Shown here piece after piece: positions 26,555-35,229 of a stretch of 64,000 bases of DNA. The stretch's first letter is position 1. The number at the start of each line of letters is the position of its first letter. The notes under the pieces are model-generated. The model was not told the origin of the DNA, made no database searches, and worked only from the letters and a program-made list of their open reading frames with translations. The DNA comes from AV40 sp963817335 (GTDB lineage Bacteria; Verrucomicrobiota; Verrucomicrobiia; Chthoniobacterales; UBA10450), in assembly GCA_963817335.1 (NCBI GenBank), contig CAWFNX010000005.1:930001-994000 (forward strand), given 5' to 3'. A program made the translations under genes and the position numbers.

Positions 26555-27700
26555 ATGAGAATCCTAATCGCGCCGGACAAATTTAAAGGAGCGTTGAGCG
26601 CGCGCGAAGTCGCCGAGGCAATCGCAGCGGGCCTGCGCGAAATTTTACCCGACTCGCAGATAGACATCGTGCCGATGGCCGACGGCGGAGAGGGGACCGC
26701 TGAAGTAATTTCGGATGCACTTGGCGCTTCCTGGATCTCGTGCAAAGCGCACGATCCGCCTGGTCGGGAAATTGACGCGCGCTACGGCTGGGTTGCGACG
26801 AGCGGGCTCGCTGTGATGGAAATGAGCCAGGCGGCGGGGATGTGGCGATTGAAGCCGAATGAGCTGAACCCTGAAATCGCAACGACGTTCGGAGTTGGCG
26901 AAATGATTTTGGATGCGGCGAACCGTGAGGCGAAAGAAATCATCATCGGACTTGGCGGCAGCGCCACCAACGATGGTGGATTTGGAATGGCGCGGGCGCT
27001 CGGATGGCGGTTCGAGTTGGAGCAAGAGCAAGAGCAAGAGAAAGAGAAAGAGAAAGGCGAAGGGCGGGTGCTTGATTTGGCCAATCTCAAAAAGATTGAG
27101 AAGCCGCCAACTTTGACGTTGCCGAGAATTGTAGCTGCCGTCGATGTGAGAAATCCGTTGCTCGGAGAAAATGGCGCGACGCGAGTGTTTGGTCCGCAAA
27201 AAGGTGTCACTCCCGATAAAATTGATCAGTTCGAGCGGGCGTTGGCGAAACTTGCGGATGTTGTCGCGAAGCAACTCGGTGTCGATCACCGTAATGAACT
27301 TGGCGCCGGAGCTGCAGGCGGGCTCGGATTTGGGTTGATGAGTTTTTGCACAGCGCAAATTCGGCCAGGGTTCGACGTTGTCTCGAAAGCAGTCGGGCTC
27401 GAATCGAAAATGAAGAACGTTGATGTTGTGATTACCGGCGAGGGAAGCCTGGATCGACAGACGCTCGAAGGAAAAACGCCGGCGGGTGTTGCGAATCTTG
27501 CCCGCAGACTTGGCAAGCCCGTGTTCGCGTTCGTTGGTCGCGAAACCGACGATCCCCAGGCGCGTGCTCTTTTCGACGGCGTTTACCAAAATGCGCGGAC
27601 CGGAATGAGCACGGAGGAAAACATGAGACGAGCGGCCGAGTTTTTGCAGGACAACGCCCGGCAGCTGGCGAAAGATTTGAAGAAAACGACGAGTAGCTAG
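26555..27700 (+). CDS. Glycerate 2-kinase (GlxK/GarK family)
   Basis: This is a 381-residue cytoplasmic kinase that phosphorylates glycerate, feeding glyoxylate or tartronate breakdown into glycolysis. It starts RILIAPDKFKGALSAREVAEAIAAGL and has PMADGGEGTAEV near 42, IIIGLGGSATNDGGFGMARALGWRF near 129, ELGAGAAGGLGFGL near 249 and the VVITGEGSLDRQTLEGKTPAGVA block near 291. These are GlxK/GarK class landmarks. Residues 156-167 are EQ/EK repeats (EQEQEQEKEKEK) encoded by a perfect hexamer array. The insertion lies in a variable loop just after the conserved LGWRFEL and keeps the frame, so function is probably retained. No companion genes of a glyoxylate pathway are adjacent. Confidence 0.94.
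   Translation: MRILIAPDKFKGALSAREVAEAIAAGLREILPDSQIDIVPMADGGEGTAEVISDALGASWISCKAHDPPGREIDARYGWVATSGLAVMEMSQAAGMWRLKPNELNPEIATTFGVGEMILDAANREAKEIIIGLGGSATNDGGFGMARALGWRFELEQEQEQEKEKEKGEGRVLDLANLKKIEKPPTLTLPRIVAAVDVRNPLLGENGATRVFGPQKGVTPDKIDQFERALAKLADVVAKQLGVDHRNELGAGAAGGLGFGLMSFCTAQIRPGFDVVSKAVGLESKMKNVDVVITGEGSLDRQTLEGKTPAGVANLARRLGKPVFAFVGRETDDPQARALFDGVYQNARTGMSTEENMRRAAEFLQDNARQLAKDLKKTTSS
27020..27055. repeat. Hexamer array (GAGCAA)3(GAGAAA)3 inside glycerate kinase
   Basis: Thirty-six bases of pure tandem hexamers encode twelve residues, alternating Glu with Gln and then Lys. The length is a multiple of three, so changes in copy number keep the frame. Confidence 0.9.
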
Positions 27701-27775
27701 CGTCGAAGTGTCGACCAGCGGAATTTTCCGAAACGACACTTTTATTCTTACCCAGGTGAGCGAAAATAGCGGCTC

Positions 27776-30700
27776 ATGCAGGAAATCCCTCCAGGCACCC
27801 TCACTCCCTTCGTTTTCTCGGACCCGGCGGGCAAACGCTGGCCGCGGTTGCGCCTGACTCTGCTTATTTTTGGCGTGCTCGCGTTTCTCGGCATGGTCTT
27901 GTTTGTCCAGACCTTGTTCGTCGCGCCCCAAATGCGGGTCCCGTTTTCGTTGCGCCAATTGAAGGGCCAGCTGAAGGCGCTGCAAAGGGCGAACCCGGCG
28001 AGTCAGATCGCGCCGACGTCGCTCCTTTGGCAAAAATTCGGCGCGGCCAAACAAGCCGCCAAGAAGCTCGCCGGCGTAACGCCGACGCCCACTCCGCCCG
28101 CGAAGCCGCGCAAAAAGGCGCCGCCGAACGAAGTTCGTCTCGCCTATTACACGAACGGCGATCCTTACAGTTACACTTCGCTGGAAGAACACGCCTCCTT
28201 GATCACCCATCTGTGTCCGGAATGGATGACGGTCGTGAACGGGTCGGGTGACATTCAAATCGACCCGGACAGCCGGTTACCGAAATTTTGCGCCAACAAG
28301 GGGATCACGCTGATGCCGTTGCTGACCAACTTGGTGGGCGATGTATGGCAGCCCGAGGCGATTGAAAATCTCGCGCATGGGCCGCCGGATCGGCAGGAAC
28401 GTTTCTTCGCGAAAGTTGTCGCGGCGTTGCGAGATGCCAAAGCCAAAGGCGTGGTGGTCGATTGGGAGCAGATCGATCCGGCTTACAAAAAGGACATTAC
28501 CGCGTTCATCGACAAGTTTTGCGACGCGCTCCACGACGACGACAAGGAACTCTGGCTGACGGTCCAGCCAGGGCAGGACATCGATTACATCGACTTCGAT
28601 GAATTATCCGACAATGTCGATCGTTTTGTCGCATCACTTTTCGACGAGACGTCCGACATCGATCCGCCAGGTCCGCTTGCCTCGCGATCTTGGTTTGAAG
28701 GTTGGCTGCACGTTCTGCTCGAAGGGGGTGACAGCAAACAATGGATCATTTCGCTGGGAGGTTACGGATACGACTGGACGGTCGGCGGCAAAAAAGGGGA
28801 GTTGATCAGTTTTGCCGAGGCAATGAGCCGGGCCCAGAACGCGGAAATCGACGGCGCTGAGGTGATCGGGCCTGGTTACAATCCCTACTTTTATTTCGAG
28901 GATGGCGACCAGGAACATGCCGTTTGGTTCCTCGATGTTGTTACTTTTTTGAATCAGTTACGCGAAGTACGCGATCAAAAAGCCGGTGGGTTCGCGCTTT
29001 ATCGTCTCGGAACCGAAGACCCGGCGATTTGGGACGCACTTGCGGTGTCGCGCGACTTCAAGCTCGATAGTCAAACGCGCGAACAACTCGAGGTGTTAAA
29101 AGGCACCGACACCATCACCGATGTTGGCGAGGGAGAAATTGTGACAGTTGACGAAAGCCGGGCTGATGGAATGCGAAAGCTGGCGATCGACGCGGACGGT
29201 TATCTGACCGCGAAATACACCACGTTTCCAGAATTTCCAACTCTGTATCATCAAGGGGCGGGCGGCGAACACCAGGTCGCGATCACTTTTGATGACGGGC
29301 CCGATCCGGAATGGACACCTCAGATCCTGGACATTTTGAAAGCGGCAAACGTGAAGGCGGCGTTCTTTCTGGTAGGGGTCAACGCCGAGAAATATCCGGG
29401 ATTGGTTAGGCGGATTGTGAACGAAGGCCACGAAATTGGAAATCACACATATTATCATCCGAACCTGGCGCTGGCCTGGCCGGAACACGTGCGCCTCGAA
29501 TTAAATGCGACCCAGTTATTGCTCGAAAGCATCACCGGCCGGGCGACCACCTTGTTTCGTCCGCCTTATGCCGCGGACAGTCAACCGTCGCAAATCAGCG
29601 AGCTTATGCCATTGCGGATCGCTCAGGAGTTGAACTATCTGGTCGTCCTCGAAAATATCGACCCGCAGGATTGGGCGAAACCCGGCGCGGACATCATTGT
29701 CCAACGAGTGAAACAGCAACGGCGCGACGGCAGCATCATTTTGCTGCATGACGCTGGCGGGGACCGTTCCCAAACCGTCGCCGCATTGCCGCGTATTCTC
29801 GATTGGTTGCACACGCGTGGTGACACGATTGTGTCGCTGAGCACGCTGCTTGGAACTTCGCGCGATGCAGTAATGCCCCCGCTGCAGGCGAACAATTCTT
29901 CGCTGACGCGGCTGGTCAGCAGCACTGGATTTCGAATTTACCATGCGCTCGAGGAGTTTCTTTGGGCGTTCATGATCGTCGCGACCGCGCTCGTCGTGAT
30001 TCGAACGCTGATCGTGATCTGGTTGGCCTACCGTTTCCGGCGTTTGTCGCGAACGAACTTCACCGAGCCCATCAGTATCGTGGTTGCAGCTTACAACGAA
30101 GAAAAAGTCATCGCCGGCACTCTGCGTTCGTTGCTAATGACGGACTACAAAGGCGATCTCGAGATCGTGGTGGTCGATGATGGTTCTCGTGATGGAACCG
30201 CGGCTGAAGTTGAACGCGTGGCCGAAGTCGATCCTCGGGTGCGCTTGCTTCGCCAGGAGAACTATGGGAAGGCACGTGCCTTGCAACGCGCTCTGGCCGC
30301 AGTTCGCACTGGCATCGTCGTGTTTGTCGACGCCGACACCCATTTCCAGCGCGACACCCTTACATTCTTGGTTGAACCATTTGCCGACCCGGAAATCGGC
30401 GCCGTCTCGGGGCACGCAAAAGTTGGAAATCTGCGGACGTTTATTGCGCGCTGCCAATCCCTGGAATACACCTGCGGATTCAACCTTGATCGTCGTGCTT
30501 ACACGCGATGGAACTGCATCACGGTTGTGCCGGGCGCTATCAGCGCGATTCGGAAAAGCGCAATCGACCGGGCCGGCGGTTTGAGTTTGCAAACTCTCGC
30601 CGAAGACACCGATCTGACTCTCGCGCTGCACAAAGAGCAACAACGTATCGTTTATGTGCCGGAGGCCGTTGGTTGGACGGAAGCGCCGGAATCGGTGCGG

Positions 30701-31138
30701 ACGCTTGCGAAGCAGCGGTTTCGTTGGGCTTACGGCACGCTCCAGTGTCTTTGGAAGCACCGCGACATGGTCTTCAACTGGAACTATCGCGCGCTCGGCT
30801 GGTTCAGCTTGCCGAGTATTTGGTTTTTCCAAATCATCCTCGTCGCGGTGACGCCGGTCGTTGATTTGTTTTTGCTTGTGTCGCTATTGTTCGGCGAATG
30901 GCACGCGTTGTTGCCATTCGTCATCACATTCCTTGCAATGGATGTCATTCTGGCCACTCTTGCCTGCATTTTGGAAAAGGAACCGATCAAACGCGCCTGG
31001 CGGATCCTGCCGATGCGTCTGATTTATCGGCCGATGCTCAGCTACTGTATTTGGAAAGCGATCCTGCGCGGAATCAAAGGCGCATGGGTGAGCTGGGGAA
31101 AATTGGAGCGCACGGCGTCGGTCGCAGTGCAAACCTGA
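27776..31138 (+). CDS. GH18-like / NodB deacetylase / GT2 synthase fusion protein
   Basis: This 1120-residue protein joins four parts. (1) A cytoplasmic start and membrane helix (about 22-50). (2) A periplasmic GH18/YaaH-like TIM barrel (about 120-430) with KGVVVDWEQID near 223-233, whose Glu is the expected acid. (3) A polysaccharide deacetylase NodB domain (about 490-690) with TFDDGPD near 503, the metal-binding HTYYH near 556, and FRPPYAA near 598. (4) After a membrane segment (735-760), a processive GT2 domain with AAYNEE near 771, VVVDDGSRDG near 797, VDADTHF near 850, AEDTDL near 940 and QRFRWAYGT near 980, ending in membrane helices. The set suggests synthesis and export of a partly deacetylated beta-linked aminosugar polymer, with the GH18 part trimming or recognising it. 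All catalytic motifs look intact. Two glycosidase-like genes follow. Confidence 0.88.
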   Translation: MQEIPPGTLTPFVFSDPAGKRWPRLRLTLLIFGVLAFLGMVLFVQTLFVAPQMRVPFSLRQLKGQLKALQRANPASQIAPTSLLWQKFGAAKQAAKKLAGVTPTPTPPAKPRKKAPPNEVRLAYYTNGDPYSYTSLEEHASLITHLCPEWMTVVNGSGDIQIDPDSRLPKFCANKGITLMPLLTNLVGDVWQPEAIENLAHGPPDRQERFFAKVVAALRDAKAKGVVVDWEQIDPAYKKDITAFIDKFCDALHDDDKELWLTVQPGQDIDYIDFDELSDNVDRFVASLFDETSDIDPPGPLASRSWFEGWLHVLLEGGDSKQWIISLGGYGYDWTVGGKKGELISFAEAMSRAQNAEIDGAEVIGPGYNPYFYFEDGDQEHAVWFLDVVTFLNQLREVRDQKAGGFALYRLGTEDPAIWDALAVSRDFKLDSQTREQLEVLKGTDTITDVGEGEIVTVDESRADGMRKLAIDADGYLTAKYTTFPEFPTLYHQGAGGEHQVAITFDDGPDPEWTPQILDILKAANVKAAFFLVGVNAEKYPGLVRRIVNEGHEIGNHTYYHPNLALAWPEHVRLELNATQLLLESITGRATTLFRPPYAADSQPSQISELMPLRIAQELNYLVVLENIDPQDWAKPGADIIVQRVKQQRRDGSIILLHDAGGDRSQTVAALPRILDWLHTRGDTIVSLSTLLGTSRDAVMPPLQANNSSLTRLVSSTGFRIYHALEEFLWAFMIVATALVVIRTLIVIWLAYRFRRLSRTNFTEPISIVVAAYNEEKVIAGTLRSLLMTDYKGDLEIVVVDDGSRDGTAAEVERVAEVDPRVRLLRQENYGKARALQRALAAVRTGIVVFVDADTHFQRDTLTFLVEPFADPEIGAVSGHAKVGNLRTFIARCQSLEYTCGFNLDRRAYTRWNCITVVPGAISAIRKSAIDRAGGLSLQTLAEDTDLTLALHKEQQRIVYVPEAVGWTEAPESVRTLAKQRFRWAYGTLQCLWKHRDMVFNWNYRALGWFSLPSIWFFQIILVAVTPVVDLFLLVSLLFGEWHALLPFVITFLAMDVILATLACILEKEPIKRAWRILPMRLIYRPMLSYCIWKAILRGIKGAWVSWGKLERTASVAVQT

Positions 31139-31142
31139 TCGC

Positions 31143-33275
31143 TCACTTCTCGACTCGGCCGCGAACCACGGTGAGCGAGTACGGTGGCAATTCGCATGGT
31201 TCGGAGGCGTCGCGCTGGAACCGCGCCGGCGGTAGACTGCGGATTGGGTGCCCTTTTGCACCGTCATCGAGCCATTCATATTGCGCGCTTGAAAACTGAA
31301 CGATGTCGATCTTGTCCGTGAATGCGGTTGCAGGCTGCGACTTTGAGAATTTGAAATCAACATTCAACCTCACGGAACGATGCGGATTTTTATTGATTAC
31401 CAGAAGCGACCATTGCCGGTCCGGTCGTCGAACGGCATAAGTCGTCACGGCAGAAGTCCTGGGCTCGATATTTACGCGATATAGTTCGTGTGAGCCACTG
31501 CCAGGTTGCATCCAGTCGTTCGTGATCATTCGTGCGGCGTGATAAGCCGCGAGTCGATTGAGCCCTTCGTTGTTGCTCATTTGGAGCATCATGAGATTGC
31601 CCCACGAACAATTCAGTTCGTCAGTAAGATGATTGGGTTCGTAGCCGTAGAGATAAGCTTTGTCGCCGCCTAATGTGAGAAAAGCTCCAACCGTGTCGGC
31701 GTTAAACAGCGCGCTTTCGATCTCAACCTCGGCCCGGCCGGCAAAAACCGAGTAACCGTATTCCGTCATCAGCCACGGAATTTTTGAAGGCACACCGTCG
31801 CTGCGCAGACTGGAGATAACCTCGCCGAGAAGTGAAGGGATTTGTTGTAGTTGTTGGGCTGTGGAATTCGTGCAGACGTCATCGAACGGGTAAAATTCAA
31901 ACGAGAAGAAATCGAATGGGCCGCGTCCATTTCGGACAAAACGCAGAAAGCGCCGCATCCAAAAACGATCGCCGGAGGCATCCGGCCAGGTTAGCAGGTG
32001 TGATTGGAATCCCTGAAGACTTGGTCCGCCTAGCTTCAGTCCAGAATTCAGTTGTTGAATCGGACGAGCCGTCTGCAGATAGAGCGCAGCATAATCTTCC
32101 GGGACAACCCATTGACCGTCTGGTTCCTCGCCAAGTTCGATTTGCTCGATCGAATATCCGCGCGCTAACAAATACTTGATCTGAGCAACGGCATTTTCTG
32201 GCGTGTTGTACAACACGCCGGCCGGCACTAATACCGGCAACCGATTTGTCAAAGCGCCGCTGAGAATGAAATCGAGGCCCGGTTGTTCGGTCTTGAAGTC
32301 AATGTCCGAAGCTCGGTGCCAAGGGTCGGTTGAAGAGACATAAATCGTGCTCTGGTCTTCGTGTTTCGGCGCGTGACGGATTTCGTCGACAAAACGATTT
32401 TCCTCGTCGGTGACGCCGAGATCGATTTCGCGAATCGCAAACCCCAGGCGATCGCGGATGTCCGTACTCGGGTGTGCGCTTGTTTCCGAGCTTTCGTTCA
32501 TAGTCACCCGAACGAATTGGATCGGCTGCGACGTCCCACAGAGACGAATGGGTTGATCGCCACCCTTACCATGATCGATGATTCCTCGCGAAAACGGACG
32601 CCATTCGTCGTTCTGACCGAGGTGCAAATGCATTGGATCTTTTCCGCTCCAATATTCGACGCGAAAATTCCGTGCGTAGGGGTCGCCCCATACAATCCGG
32701 ATCGTATTTACTGGTTTGACCGCGCCGAGATCGATTACGACCCACTGCGGATGATTCTCGTTCGGCTCTCTGGTGAAAGATTTGTCCAGGTACGGGTTAC
32801 TTTTCCAAAACGAATTCTCGTCGCCGTCGTCGATTCTCGAATAATCGTCGTTGTTCGCCTGATCGATCGTGCCGCCGCGCCGCGGTAATCGATAACCATA
32901 TGACAATCGAATCGGTTCTTTGATGGAATCGTCGGAAGTCCAGTAGCCGCATTCGTGCGCCGGATCGCTCCACGTTCCGCTCGGATTCCAATGCCAAACT
33001 TCGCCGCCTAATTCCGTTCGCAGCCGATAAGTCAACGGACCGAGCCCGGCCGACAGCATCGCGACGATATTCTTTTCGGAAAACATCCGTTCGCATTCCC
33101 CCCGCTCGTGACCATCGATGCCCGCGCCAAGCGCTTTGGATGGAACGCAGGCGTTTACCGCGACATCAGCTATCACCTTCGCTGTGACCGAAATCGCATC
33201 AGCGGCGTTACCAATCATTGGAGCGCCGGCGAAACAAATTGCTGCCGTTAAGACGAAGCCGGACCGTATTGCCAC
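31143..33275 (-). CDS. Secreted glycoside hydrolase-like protein with discoidin-type region
   Basis: This is a 710-residue exported protein (signal peptide about 1-25, ending GNAADA). Residues about 130-260 resemble an F5/8 type C carbohydrate-binding domain (DDGDENSFWKSNPYLD ... QWVVIDLGAVKPVNTIRIVWG ... IQFVRVTM). The middle (about 290-580) is a TIM-barrel of the clan GH-A kind. IEQIELGEEPDGQW near 379 offers an acid/base Glu, and WLMTEYGYS near 507 the nucleophile Glu, a pattern seen in GH39/GH51/GH79 enzymes. The C-terminal beta-sandwich (about 600-705) is also usual there. The exact GH family cannot be assigned by eye. It converges on the deacetylase-synthase gene with a 4-bp gap and is divergent from the GH26-like gene. 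Confidence 0.75.
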   Translation of the reverse strand: MAIRSGFVLTAAICFAGAPMIGNAADAISVTAKVIADVAVNACVPSKALGAGIDGHERGECERMFSEKNIVAMLSAGLGPLTYRLRTELGGEVWHWNPSGTWSDPAHECGYWTSDDSIKEPIRLSYGYRLPRRGGTIDQANNDDYSRIDDGDENSFWKSNPYLDKSFTREPNENHPQWVVIDLGAVKPVNTIRIVWGDPYARNFRVEYWSGKDPMHLHLGQNDEWRPFSRGIIDHGKGGDQPIRLCGTSQPIQFVRVTMNESSETSAHPSTDIRDRLGFAIREIDLGVTDEENRFVDEIRHAPKHEDQSTIYVSSTDPWHRASDIDFKTEQPGLDFILSGALTNRLPVLVPAGVLYNTPENAVAQIKYLLARGYSIEQIELGEEPDGQWVVPEDYAALYLQTARPIQQLNSGLKLGGPSLQGFQSHLLTWPDASGDRFWMRRFLRFVRNGRGPFDFFSFEFYPFDDVCTNSTAQQLQQIPSLLGEVISSLRSDGVPSKIPWLMTEYGYSVFAGRAEVEIESALFNADTVGAFLTLGGDKAYLYGYEPNHLTDELNCSWGNLMMLQMSNNEGLNRLAAYHAARMITNDWMQPGSGSHELYRVNIEPRTSAVTTYAVRRPDRQWSLLVINKNPHRSVRLNVDFKFSKSQPATAFTDKIDIVQFSSAQYEWLDDGAKGHPIRSLPPARFQRDASEPCELPPYSLTVVRGRVEK

Positions 33276-33334
33276 TTCGGGACCACCTTAAGCGATTATA
33301 GCCGTATCTGGACAGTCTCTGCTTTTCGGAGAGT

Positions 33335-34504
33335 TTGCTGCTCCAAATGTGTTTCAGGCACGGGTTCGTCTCGATCACGATTGCGTCTGGTCTTTTTCTT
33401 TGCGGCTGTGATCGGCCATCGACAATTCAGAAGGTCGATTCCAATGCTCCGGTCGAAGTCGTCCTTCCTGACCAAGGCGCGTACACCGGCGCGTTTATCG
33501 ATTTTGGCGGTGAAGAGGATGACGTAACGCTCGAGTCGATCGAAGAATTCGAAGAGACGGTGGGCAAACACCAGGCGATCATCGCGTCGTCCAGCTATTG
33601 GGGGGAACAAAATTTTCCGTTAGCCAACCTGAATGTGATTTGGCGACACGGTTCGTTGCCATTGGTTTTTTGGTCGCCATGGGACAAGCCTTATCAGGAA
33701 AATCGCGGACCGGATAAGTTCAGCTTGACCAATATCATCGCCGGCGTTTGGGACAAATACATCGATCAATGGGCGGATGGGGCCAAAGCATTCGGCAAAC
33801 CGATGATTGTTGATTTTGCCAACGAACCGAATGGCGACTGGTTTCCATGGTCGGGAGCGTTCTATGGCGGCTCAGAGTGGGTTGCGGAGCGCAAAAACTG
33901 GCTGGGCCCGGAAAATTACAAGACGGCTTATCGCCACGTGGTCGATCGGGTGCGATCACGCGGCGCGACGAACATCAAATGGCTGTTCCACACCAACAAT
34001 TACGCTTATCCAATGGAGACTTGGAATTTTGCGCCCTCGTATTATCCGGGTTCAGATTATGTCGATTGGCTCGGCTTGAGTGTTTACGGCCAGCAATTCA
34101 AGGACGAGCCGAACCCCGATATTCCATCATTGGTCGATTGGCCGTATCAGGAAATGTGCGGACTCGACCCAAATAAGCCGATCATGATCGCGGAATGGGC
34201 GACCGGTGAATTTCCGATTCCGCCGTTGCAGCAGGGGATGCGCAAGCCCGAATGGATCAAGCAAGGCCTCGCAATGTTCCGGAGTCGTTATCCACGAATT
34301 AAAGCAGCGGTTTATTGGCACGAGCGTTGGCAAAATGAAGACCAATCGTACAGCAATTTGCGGGTGAACTCGTCGGTGGAATCGCTGCAGGCTTATCGCG
34401 ATGGCGTCGCAAATCCGGATTGGTTAGGCAACTTGATTTTGCGGGCGATAGGTAGGGGCGGTTCACCGAACCGCCAAAGGGCCAGTCCGGCTCGGACCGA
34501 TTGA
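33335..34504 (+). CDS. GH26-like glycosidase lipoprotein
   Basis: This is a 389-residue protein with a lipoprotein signal (ASGLFLCGC, lipid Cys near residue 25). The domain is related to GH26 mannanases or lichenases: TGAFIDFG near 51, IVDFANEPNGDWFPWSGAFYG near 158-178 with the acid/base Glu in NEPN, and PIMIAEWATGEFP near 283-295 with the nucleophile Glu. Start is uncertain: TTG 33335 or ATG 33347 (four residues shorter). The last 17 residues, from GRGGSPNRQ to the stop, are encoded by a TGTAGGG element (34451 on), so the natural C-terminus has been replaced or lengthened. With the neighbouring GH-like gene and the fusion synthase it suggests a polysaccharide-handling locus. The substrate is unknown. 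Confidence 0.78.
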   Translation: MLLQMCFRHGFVSITIASGLFLCGCDRPSTIQKVDSNAPVEVVLPDQGAYTGAFIDFGGEEDDVTLESIEEFEETVGKHQAIIASSSYWGEQNFPLANLNVIWRHGSLPLVFWSPWDKPYQENRGPDKFSLTNIIAGVWDKYIDQWADGAKAFGKPMIVDFANEPNGDWFPWSGAFYGGSEWVAERKNWLGPENYKTAYRHVVDRVRSRGATNIKWLFHTNNYAYPMETWNFAPSYYPGSDYVDWLGLSVYGQQFKDEPNPDIPSLVDWPYQEMCGLDPNKPIMIAEWATGEFPIPPLQQGMRKPEWIKQGLAMFRSRYPRIKAAVYWHERWQNEDQSYSNLRVNSSVESLQAYRDGVANPDWLGNLILRAIGRGGSPNRQRASPARTD

Positions 34505-34540
34505 GCCTCGCGTCCGACGGCGCATAGCGCCGTGGCTACA
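34451..34540. repeat. TGTAGGG element, copy 6, extended form
   Basis: It begins GGTAGGGGCGGTTCACCGAACCGCC, continues with a second hairpin around GTCCGGCTCGGAC, and ends with GACGGCGCATAGCGCCGTGGCTACA. It has three hairpins instead of two. Its left half is the 3' end of the GH26-like gene, including the stop. Its right end is 2 bp from the stop of the DUF1761 gene. Confidence 0.75.
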
Positions 34541-34542
34541 CC

Positions 34543-34950
34543 TTATCGCCAGACGGCGAGAATTCCTCCAGCGACGATACATCCGACAACGTGATGGCTC
34601 ACATCGACCATCCAGACCTTGAACGGTTTTGATTCCCACAAGTATTGAATGGTAAGTGCGGTCGCCGAAAAACCGAGGCCGATGCCGGCCCCGAGTTTGA
34701 GACCGTAACCGAGCTCGGTGATTCCGGTCCGGGCAATCAAACGCGCCATGATGGCCGCGGCCACGAAATTACACAGGAAATTACCAAGCATCTTCGCGCC
34801 CATTCCGCCGCGCTGCAGTTTAATGCCGTGTTGTTCGAGTCCCGCCGCCCAGATTTTTCCAAACAGCGCCATGTACCAAATCGCACCCACGACCCAATAA
34901 GCCGCCGCCGCGCAAATCACTGCCAGCCAATTCATTGCCATCCAGTTCAT
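34543..34950 (-). CDS. DUF1761 membrane protein
   Basis: This is a 135-residue protein with four membrane helices (WLAVICAAAAYWVVGAIWYMALFG; NFLCNFVAAAIMARLIA; LGAGIGLGFSATALTIQYLW; SHHVVGCIVAGGILAVW). The GAIWYMALFGKIWAAG start and FKVWMVDVSHHVVG end match the DUF1761 family, which has no known function. It is monocistronic, between two repeat elements (34451 and 35015). Confidence 0.85.
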   Translation of the reverse strand: MNWMAMNWLAVICAAAAYWVVGAIWYMALFGKIWAAGLEQHGIKLQRGGMGAKMLGNFLCNFVAAAIMARLIARTGITELGYGLKLGAGIGLGFSATALTIQYLWESKPFKVWMVDVSHHVVGCIVAGGILAVWR

Positions 34951-35014
34951 GCTCGCGGTTGTCTCAACCTTATCGATTCAACGCAAGACAAAATCGACGC
35001 ATGTGCCCAGGCAA

Positions 35015-35153
35015 TAGCCCAGCGTTTTAACGCTGGGTTTTTGATTAAAGGAGACACAAGTCCCGTTAGGGACGGAAGGTGCGTTCTTTCGTCCCGATAG
35101 GGACTTTGGCGCCGGGTGCGGATCAAATCCCAGCGCTGAAGCGCTGGGCTATT
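35015..35153. repeat. Three-part palindromic element (CCCAGCGCTTTAGCGCTGGG type), copy 2
   Basis: The left outer palindrome is TAGCCCAGCGTTTTAACGCTGGG; the central inverted pair is GTCCCGTTAGGGACGG / TTCGTCCCGATAGGGACT; the right palindrome is CCCAGCGCTGAAGCGCTGGGCTA. The order and spacing match 4471-4608. It fills the gap between the DUF1761 start and the next sigma factor gene, ending 77 bp before it. Confidence 0.8.
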
Positions 35154-35229
35154 ATCAAATTTTCTCTGAGTGAGTTAGACAAAAACAGAGGTTGGCGGCG
35201 TCCTGATTATAAAAGACCGTGAAAAGGTC

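Noticed and set aside
26645..28258. A 537-codon open frame on the minus strand across glycerate kinase and the start of the fusion gene
   Set aside because: It runs antisense to two well-supported genes, has low-complexity Arg-rich composition and no recognisable domain. Long antisense frames are common at this GC content.
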